From: Arachis hypogaea
Lineage: Eukaryota > Streptophyta > Magnoliopsida > Fabales > Fabaceae
NCBI RefSeq assembly: GCF_003086295.3
Contig: NC_092044.1
Coordinates: 74,982,024-75,046,023 of the forward strand
Reading direction: 5' to 3'
DNA length: 64,000 nucleotides
The notes under the pieces were generated by a model, which was not told where the DNA came from, did no database searches, and was given only the letters and a program-made list of their open reading frames with translations. How positions within the stretch are numbered: position 1 is the first letter of the stretch; each line of letters opens with the position of its first letter. Below, one piece after another: positions 56,173-64,000 of the stretch. A program made the translations under genes and the position numbers.

Positions 56173-58572
56173 ATGCCTGGAGGGAAAAGAGGTGATTCCA
56201 CCTCCTTTAATTCTGAGCCAGAGAGAACATTCTTAAGATTGAGAAGAGAAGCAAGAGGGAAGGGAGTTAGTGGTGAAGAATCAGAAGAAAAAGATCAAGA
56301 GATGGAGGGTAATATCCCTAATCCACCTGAGGATGCGGCTAACAACAATGGCCAACCTTAGAGAAGAGTATTAGCCTCCTACACTATCCCCAACCCAAGG
56401 AATTGTGGGAGCATTATCTTAACCCCCAATCTCCATGCTAATAACTTCGAACTCAAGCCTCAATCGATCACCCTGGTTCAGAATAATTGTCAATATGGAG
56501 GAAGCCCTACTAAAGATCCAAACCAACATCTCTTTGTGTTTTTGAGAATTTGTGACACTGTCAACACCAGTGGAGTTCATCCTGACATCTATAAGCTTTT
56601 GTTATTCCAATTTTCATTGAGAGACAAAGCCATACATTGGTTAGAAACCTTTTCCAAAGAAAGCATCACCAACTAGGATAATCTAGTTAGCAAATTTCTA
56701 GCCAAATTTTACCCCCCTCAAAGAGTCATTAAGCTGAAAACTGATATGCAAACCTTCAGGCAATTAGAAGGAGAATCATTGTATGAAGCTTGGGAGAGGT
56801 ATAAAGCTTTGATTAGAAGGTTCCCAAAGTGAATGTTCAGTGAGTGGGTAGAGCTACAAAATTTCTATGAGGGCTTGACCATGAGTTCAAGGAAAGCTTT
56901 GGATTATTCATCAGGAGGATCCTTGCAAATGATGAAAAATGCTCAAGAGGCACATGATCTTATAGACATGGTGGCCAATAATGAGTATTTCTACTCCTCT
57001 GAAAGACAAGCTGCTCCAAAGAGAGGTGTATTTGAGCTTGAAGGAGTTGATACAATCTTGGCTCAAAATAAGATTATGCATCAACAACTTTAGCAGCAAA
57101 TAGAAATGATGTCAAAGAGGATGGATGGACTACAGCTTGCAGCAGTAAGTACGACTAATCAACCACCAGCTGTGTGGGGACAGCAGAAGGAAAGCTATGG
57201 AGAACAGTAGCCTGAACAAGTGCAGTACATGCATAATCAAGGAGCTGTACAAAATGAGTTCCATGGAGACATTTACGAATCATCCTGGAGAAACCACCGC
57301 AACTTGAAGTGGGGAGAGAACCAGAACCAGCAGCCTTGGCAAAGAAACTCCAACCAAAATAGTTCCAGAAACATAACCCATCAAAACCATCAAAACACTA
57401 ACAAAAATCCATATAGAAAACCACAAAATAACCACCCTGCATCCACCTACTATCTACCAAATAACCCATCAACTAACTAAAATAACTCTGATTCACCATC
57501 CACATCCCATACTCAGCCACAACCACCGCAAGAATCCCAAAGAATCTCCAGTTTGGAGATGATGATGGAGAAAATGATGAAACATCAAGAGTTGGCTAAC
57601 AAGAACCATGAAGCCTCACTGAGAAATTTAGAAAGACGGATTGGAAAATTGTCCAAACAACCAGCTGAGAGACCAACCAACTCTTTTCCAAGTGATACCA
57701 TCCCCAATCCTAAAGAAGATTGCAAAGCAATTCAACTCAGGAGTGGAAGAACATTGGAGGATGACAAGGCTAGCAGCAAGGAAGAAGTGGCAACAAAGGA
57801 AAAATATCAAGAGTGTTCCAAGAAGAGAGAGGAAGAGCCACAAGCTTCAAAGAAGGGAAAACAAGTCATGGAAGAGCATCCACAAGAACAGAGAAAGGTG
57901 GTGAAACCTTACATACCTCTTCTGCCATACCCTCAAAGGTTACAAAGAGAGCTCAAAGATCAATAATTCCCCAAGTTTCTAGAGGTTTTTAAGAAGCTGG
58001 AAATCAATATCGCACTTGTTGAAGCATTGGAACAGATGCTTTTATATGCAAAATTTCTCAAGGAACTCATTAAGAAGAAGAAAAGCTGGAATGAGAAGGA
58101 GACCGTGATCTTGACACAAGAATGCATTATAGTGATTCAGAAGGGTCTTCCACCAAAACTCAAAGACCCTGGGAGTTTCATCATATCATGCACCATTGGC
58201 AATATGGCCTTGGAAAAAGCTCTCTGTGACTTAGGAGCCAGCATCAATTTGATGCCTCTCTTACTAACGAAGAAGCTTGCAATAGAGGAAGTCAAACCCA
58301 CCAGAATGTCACTTCAAATGGCTGATAGATCACTCAAGATACCTAATGGAGTTGTGGAAAACTTATTGGTGAAGGTAGGAAAGTTCATTTTCCCTGCTGA
58401 TTTTGTCATTTTAGACATGGAAGAAGAGGGACACAACTCAATTATCTTGGGGCGACCATTCTTAGCCATAGCAAGAGCTATCATTGATGTAGAGAAATGT
58501 GAAATGACCCTCAAGGTGCATAATAAACAAATGATCATCAATGTCTTTAAGGCCATGCAATATCCCCCTTAG
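56173..58572 (+). pseudogene. Element I gag-protease, one frame with many stops
   Basis: Begins MPGGKRGDSTSFNSEPERT and stays in one frame to 58572, so there are few or no frameshifts but about seven internal stops. The Gag core has RRVLASYTIPN, ANNFELKPQSITLVQNN, FLAKFYPPQRVIKLK and SSGGSLQMMKNAQEAHDLIDMVANNEYFYSS cut by stops. The linker has SSWRNHRNLKWGENQ, and NPKEDCKAIQLRSGR precedes the protease with CDLGASINLMPL and IILGRPFLAIARAIIDVE. Compared with C gag, five of the seven stops stand where C has Gln or Trp, as expected from C-to-T or G-to-A decay. Confidence 0.9.
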
Positions 58573-58584
58573 AAGAAAAAGCAT

Positions 58585-59787
58585 ATGAGAGTGGAGATGA
58601 TAGAAGAATTGGATGAAGAGCTGCTTGAAACACACGGTCAAGATGCTCAAGAAGAAGAAATGGAGACAGCCCAAGAGGTCTTAGAGGAACAAGTGACTGA
58701 AGTCCCCTATGAAGGCAAGAAGGAGGAGAAGCCTAAACAAGAATTGACGCCCCTCCCTCCTCATCTCAAATATGCATTCCTTGGAGGAGAAGAGACTCTA
58801 CCACTAATCATCAACTCATCCTTAAACATAGAAAATGAAGAAAAGTTGATTGAAGTATTAAAAAATTCACAAAACAGCTTTAGGATGGACAATTGATGAC
58901 ATCAAGGATATAAGCCCTGCCATCTGCATGCATAAAATTTTGCTGGAAAAGGACTCAAGACCTGTGGTGCAACCTCAAAGAAGGCTTATCTCAACCATGA
59001 AGGAAGTGGTTCAAAAGAAGGTGATGAAGATGTGGAATGCTGGAATTATATACCCAATCTCTAATAGCCCTTGGGTGAGACCGGTCCAAGTTGTGCCAAA
59101 GAAAGGAGGAATGACAGTCATCTTCAATGAGAAGAATGAGTTAATCCCTACAAGGATAGTGACTGGGTGGAGGATGTGCATTGATTATAGAAGATTGAAA
59201 GAGGCTACAAGGAAAGATCACTTCCCTATCCTTTTCATTGATCAGATGCTAGAAAGATTGGCTGGCTATCCTTATTACTGCTTCTTAGATGGGTATTCTG
59301 GATACAATCAAATAGTGGTAGACCCCAAGGATCAAGAGAAAACCTCATTCACCTATCCATTTGGAGTTTTTACTTACAGGAGGATGCCTTTTGGGCTCTG
59401 CAATGCTCTAGCAACATTCTAAAGGTATATGCTCTCCATATTATCTGATATGACAGAAAAATTTTTAGAGGTCTTCATGGATGATTTCTCTGTCATTGGT
59501 AACTCTTTTGATACTTGTCTGCAACATCTAACCCTTGTTTTGAAAAGATGCCAAAAAAATTTAGTTTTGAATTAGGAAGAATGCCATTTCATAGTACCAG
59601 AAGGTATAGTTCTTAGGCATAAGGTTTCAAGCAAGGGCATAGAAGTTGACAGAGCCAACATAGAGATCATAGAAAAACTACCAGTCCCTGTCAATATAAA
59701 AGCAGTGAGAAGTTTTCTTGGGCATGCTGGATTTTATAGAAGATTTATCAAGGATTTTTCAAAAATAGCCAAACCACTAAGCAATTT
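58585..59787 (+). pseudogene. Element I protease-RT linker and reverse transcriptase, broken and truncated
   Basis: An acidic linker (58585-58896) ends in LKYAFLGGEETLP, the conserved approach to RT. After a frameshift the RT follows with MHKILLEKDSRPVVQPQRR, WRMCIDYRRLKEATRKDHFP, FLDGYSGYNQI, RRMPFGLCNALATF and the active site FMDDFSV, then FLGHAGFYRRFIKDFSKIAKPL. Stops lie after ALATF (59420) and after LVLN (59573). Both stand where Gln and Trp are usual in this family. The reading ends at the J insertion. The RT catalytic Asp residues are still recognisable. Confidence 0.9.
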
Positions 59788-60682
59788 TGATGAGGGAAAA
59801 ACGATTCCACATAAACTCACCGGCAAGTATACCGGGTCGCATCAAGTAGTAAAACTCACATGAGTGAGGTCGATCCCACGAGTATTGATAGATCAAGAAA
59901 TTTTAGTTAGGTGATAAATTTAGTTAAGCTAACTATGGTGAATTGAGTGAAATTGATTACCAAAATATAAATTGTAAGGAATTTAAAGTGCTAAAAGTAA
60001 ATGGCAGAAGATTTAATGAAGGTCAAAGTAATCAAAATGAGAAATAATAGAGAACAAGATTCATTAGGGATTAGAGATATCATAATCCACAATGAATCAA
60101 ATAGATCTCAACTCCTTTCTCATTCATATGAGTAGATCTATGGTGGATTGAAATTGATTGGATCCCAATTTCTTGGCAATCCAATCTCTCTAACCACAAT
60201 CAACCTTGCCAATTCCTTGATCCAATTGTCATGAGAAGAGGTGAGGTACATGTCTCTCATCCATAAGCCACACTAACTCTCAGGATCTCAATTCCTCCGG
60301 AATGGTGTTGATCAAGAGAGAAGTGAAGGATAGAGCCCCAATTCTAATTCTCATGATTCCCCTTCTGAGGCTCACACAAGCATTCAACAGATTAAAACCC
60401 CCTTCCGAAGTGAATTAATCTCAATCAAAATAGAGGACATCCTATAAATACCCAAATGGATTGAGAAGAAGAAGAAGTTCACTCAATCATGTGAACTATA
60501 ACAGAGCTCCTCCCCTAATGAAGTGGGGTCAATGGATCATCGCTCAAAGAACAGATATAGAAAATGTAAATTTCATGAAAGCAAATTAAGCTAAATAAAT
60601 ACAGAAATATAAAATTGGCAGAAAGGAAAGTTGCAGAAGAGAATAGCAGAAATTGAAATTGCATAAACTGAATTAAATTCAA

Positions 60683-60732
60683 TACTCCTACTCCTACTCC
60701 TACTACTACTACTACTACTCCTCCTCCTCCTA
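60683..60732. repeat. (CTC/CTA)n microsatellite in J LTR
   Basis: A trinucleotide run of CTC, CTA and ACT units, without an equivalent of this length in the I LTR. Confidence 0.85.
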
Positions 60733-61735
60733 ATGTATTCCAGCGTCAGAACCCCCTACTGCCTCCTACAAATGAATTGAAACTGATTCCTTTATATACG
60801 CTTTCCTAAAGTACCAATGGAAATGAAATTAAAACAAATTATAATCAAATGAAAATTAAATCTAGATGATCCTTGTGGCGTTGATTGAGTGATATGAATC
60901 GGCTTGCTTACTTGCAGCTAAATTGGGCTTGGAATGAGGCTTAATTGAATCAGAAATTGCTTTCAGGGGAGCGTAGCGTTCATTTGGAGAACGGAACATT
61001 CGGGCACCTACGCGTATGCGTGCTATACGCTCGCGCGTCCCTGGTGGTTTGTATCATCGATGCGTACGCGTCCCTTGCAGCGTTTGCTTTGAGAGTGTAG
61101 TGTTCGTGAAATAAACGCTCCTTCCCCGCGTACGCATCACCCACGCATACGCATGGATTGCAAAATGTCACATCTACACTGCTTCTCAACCCATGCGTGT
61201 GCGTGCTCGTTCCCAAAAACCACATCCACGCATACGCGTCATGCACGCGTACGCGTCGATGGCTAAATTTCAAATCAAATTTTCAAAAGCATCGCAGTCG
61301 CTCATTTGAAGTGAATGTAGCATTCATTACTGGTGAACGTTGATCCTCCTTCCATGCGTGCGCGCCATGCGTGCGTACGCGTGGATCTCCAAAAGTGTCA
61401 TCCTGCGCGTAAGCGCCTTGTACGCGTGCGCGTCACTTGTGAACGTAGCGTTCTCCTGCACTTCTTCCTTCTTTGTTTCTTCCTCTTATTTTTTCACCTA
61501 TCCTCAACCAAGCAGATACATCAAAGCCTTGGCAAAATTTTCAAATCTTGCATCATTCATATTATCAACTAAATCTTGCAAAAGTCTCATGAAAATGCAT
61601 AAAATCAACAATGTTTGATTGAATCAAAACAAGCATGAATTTCTCATCCAAGCACTTTCTTATTGCCTAGAAATGTATGAAAACTAAGTAAAAATAGATA
61701 AAAATTGCTAGTAAAACATGTACAAAATGACGTGC

Positions 61736-63363
61736 TAATGAGCGGATAATTTATACGCTTTTTGACATTGTTATTAGGTAGTTTTTAGTATGATCTAGTT
61801 ACTTTTATGGATGTTTTCATTAGTTTTTATGCTAAATTTACATTTCTGGACTTTACTATGAATTTGTGTGTTTTTCTGTGATTTCAGGTATTTTCTGGCT
61901 GAAATTGAGGGACCTGAGCAAAACTCTGAGAAAAGGCTGACAAAGGACCGCTGATGCTGTTGGATTCTGACCTCCCTGCACTCAAAATGGATTTGCTAGA
62001 ACTACAGAACTCCAAATGATGCGCTCTTAACTGCGTTGGAAAGTAGACATCCAGATATTTCCAGAAATATATAATAGTCCATACTTTATTCGTGATTAGA
62101 TGACATAAACTGGCGCTCAACGCCAGTTCCATGTTGTTGTCTGGAGTCAAACGCCAGAAACACGTCACGAACCGGAGTTGAACGCCCAAAACACGTTACA
62201 ACTTGGTGTTCAACTCCAAAAGAAGCCTCAGCTCGTGGATAGATCAAACTCAGCCCAAGCACACACCAAGTGGGCCCCGGAAGTGGATTTATGCATCAAT
62301 TACTTACTCTTGTAAACCTTAGTAGCTAGTCTAGTATAAATCGGATAGTTTACTATTGTATTAGACATCTTGGGACGTTTAGTTCTCAGATCATGGGGGC
62401 TGGCCATTCGGCCATGCCTGGACCTTTCACTTATGTATTTTCAATGGTGGAGTTTCTACACACCATAGATTAAGGGTGTGGAGCTCTACTGTACCTCAAG
62501 TTTTAATGCAATTACTATTATTTTCTATCAAATTCGATTTATTCCTGTTCTAAGATATTCGTTGCACTTCAACTTGATGAATGTGATGATCCGTGACACT
62601 CATCATCATTCTCACCTATGAACGAGCGTGATTGACAACCACTTTCGTTCTACCTTAGATCGGGCGCATATCTCTTGGATTCCTTGATCAGAATCTTCGT
62701 GGTATAAGCTAGAATTGATGGCGGCATTCATGGGAATCCGGAAAGTCTAACCTTGTCTGTGGTATTCCGAGTAGGATTCCGGGATTGAATGACTGTGACG
62801 AGTTTCAAACTCCTGAAGGCTGGGCGTTAGTGACAGATGCAAAAGAATCACTGGATTCTACTCTAACCTGATTGAGAACCGACAGATGATTAGCCGTGCT
62901 GTGACAGAACATTTGGACCATTTTCACTGAGAGGATGGGATGTAGCCACTGACAACGGTGATGCCCTACATACAGCTTGCCATGAAAAGGAGTAAGAAGG
63001 ATTGGATGAATGTAATAAGAAACTAGAGATTCAAAAGGAACACAGCATCTCCATGCACCTATCTGAAATTCCCACCATTGGATTACATGAGTAACTTTAT
63101 CTTTATTTCCTATTTATTTTATTTATCTTTTAATTATCTAATCCAATCACAATTGAATCTGCCTGACTGGGATTTACAGGATGACCATAGCTTGCTTCAT
63201 ACCAACAATCTCTGTGGGATCGACCCTTACTCACGTAAGGTATTACTTGGACGACCCAGTGCACTTGCTGGTTAGTTGTGCGGAGTTGTGACTAAGTGTA
63301 ATTCACGTGTGAGAGCTACCAAGTCATAGGAGCCATTGTTGATGATCACAATTCCGTGCACCA
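61736..63363 (+). mobile_element. Solo LTR K in J LTR
   Basis: This 1628-bp LTR, starting TAATGAGCGG (TG mutated to TA) and ending CCGTGCACCA, is flanked on both sides by CGTGC (61731-61735 and 63364-63368). It belongs to the D/H family. TATAAAT is at 62335, and GGCGYTCAACGCC palindromes lie at about 62110-62190. The insertion lies only five bases inside the end of the J LTR. Confidence 0.94.
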
Positions 63364-63373
63364 CGTGCCATCA

Positions 63374-63410
63374 CAACACCCAACTTAAATCCTGCTTGTT
63401 CCCAAGCAAG
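63374..63410 (-). other. Element J polypurine tract with upstream stem-loop
   Basis: Minus strand: stem CTTGCTTG/CAAGCAGG (one G-U pair) with loop GGAA (63391-63410), then AAGTTGGGTGTTG next to the LTR end at 63373. Confidence 0.8.
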
Positions 63411-64000
63411 CAAAGAATCATGCAGTACATTTTAACAACCCAAGGTGAGAAGAATAGCAATTTTTATGTTCATGGTTGGCTAGTTTTCTATGCATGCATC
63501 AATCACAAAAGAAATTCAAATGATTGATGTTTCTATCTAACTCATTTTATGAAATCTTTTCTTTATATTTCTTCCTTGAAGCAAGCTTTTCATTCTCTTC
63601 TTAGCTTCTCTTTTTGGGTACTTTGCACCATGAGTTGAAAACAAAGCTATGACTCTAAATGCTTTGTTTTCAAGTAATACCACCGATACATAAGCACCAC
63701 AAGCATTTAATTAAAGGACTTCTTTAAGCTTATTTGTTTCTTTTCTTTACTCTCTAATCATTGATGCTCAGAGCCTTGAGCTTTGAGGGAGTGCTTTTGC
63801 GCTTGAGCCTAGCCTTGACTTCTAAGTGTTTTGTTTTCAAGATTTTTGCCTAATACATAAACACCACAAGTACTTAACAAATAAATTGTCATTGGTACTC
63901 AGAGCCTTCAGCTTTCTCATTCTTTCCCTTTTTCTTTTCTTGCCGTAACTGTATTTGCTTTTTCAAGGTTTTCATGATTTAAAAAATTTCATAAAATGTC
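63411..64000. other. Element J interior, 3' noncoding
   Basis: Resembles the region beyond the PPT of C and H in base composition and in pyrimidine-rich TTTTC words. No gene is visible before the window ends. Confidence 0.6.

Larger units (their letters stand above)
54006..59787 (+). mobile_element. Element I: gag-pol element of the C group, decayed, interrupted by J
   Basis: Plus strand: 5' LTR lacking about its first 80 bases (54006-55989), PBS, gag-protease with many stops, then RT up to the connection region, where element J is inserted after 59787. The outer flank of J there is AATTT. The remainder of pol, any ORF2 and the 3' LTR should lie to the right of the window beyond J. It is the only element in the right half that retains RT. 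Confidence 0.85.
59788..63373 (-). repeat. Element J 3' LTR, split by K
   Basis: About 1953 bp without K. It begins TGATGAGGGAAAAACG on the plus strand and ends in GACGTGC plus CATCA across the K insertion. It has a palindrome array at about 61005-61440 and a minus-strand TATATAAAG near 60790. Confidence 0.9.
59788..64000 (-). mobile_element. Element J: 3' LTR and start of interior, runs off window
   Basis: The minus-strand 3' LTR (59788-61735 plus 63369-63373) is interrupted by solo LTR K. It is followed by a PPT module at 63374-63408 and interior sequence to the end of the window. The visible interior is AT-rich 3' noncoding region with no gene. The LTR is of the I type in the opposite orientation, so I and J are separate insertions. 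Confidence 0.88.

Noticed and set aside
54006..61735. I and J LTRs as the arms of one large inverted-repeat element
   Set aside because: J has its own PPT module at 63374 and interior to the right, and I has a PBS and gag-pol of its own; they are separate insertions in opposite orientation.

Overview
This is plant nuclear DNA made almost entirely of nested LTR retrotransposons of the Ty3/gypsy superfamily (Athila-like). The recurrent LTR start TGATGAGCGGATAATTT, the AT-rich leaders and the Gag sequences are of a kind I associate with legumes and most likely with Arachis (peanut); that assignment is from memory, not from a search. I see no cellular gene, tRNA, rRNA or CRISPR array. Every long open frame that reads like a protein is a retrotransposon Gag, protease, reverse transcriptase, RNase H, integrase or accessory protein; most others are antisense or low-complexity shadows.

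Layout (letters are my own labels). N (1-121, minus) and M (122-458, plus) are LTR fragments. B (459-19080, minus) is a decayed gag-pol element with pol at 633-4483, gag split over 13648-17203, and its 5' LTR at 17350-19080. A (4489-13642, minus, target-site duplication TATCT) sits inside B gag, and so does solo LTR L (13992-15860, duplication GGTAG). G (19081-45466, plus) is an old element with an accessory ORF1 and no gag or pol. D (20977-42924, plus, CTTGG/CTTGA) is inserted in G ORF1. C (27200-37926, minus, CTCTT/CACTT) is inserted in D, and solo LTR E (40863-42505, CCGTA/CCGTG) is in the 3' LTR of D. H (45467-54005, minus) has lost its 5' end. I (54006-59787, plus) has decayed gag-pro-RT. 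J (from 59788, minus, running off the right edge) is inserted in I pol, and solo LTR K (61736-63363, CGTGC) is inserted five bases inside the end of the J LTR.

How the parts fit. B and I keep pol and look like relatives of former autonomous elements. A, C, D, G and H lack reverse transcriptase and integrase and would need proteins supplied in trans. Four of these (A, C, D, H) carry, or carried, a second ORF (ORF2) downstream of gag or ORF1, resembling what I recall as the 'putative plant transposon protein' domain. In C and H, ORF2 is open from end to end although the H gag is broken.

The most interesting signals are not coding: (1) a covarying stem-loop with a four-base purine-rich loop just upstream of the polypurine tract in seven places, plus two copies upstream of ORF2; (2) a second covarying stem-loop soon after the gag, pol or ORF1 stop in six elements; (3) a TATAAATA box about 180-200 bases upstream of ORF2 in C, D and H, suggesting ORF2 has its own promoter; (4) family-specific palindrome arrays upstream of LTR TATA boxes that recur inside A, D and H ahead of ORF2. 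Together these suggest an internal ORF2 transcription unit maintained in pol-less elements.
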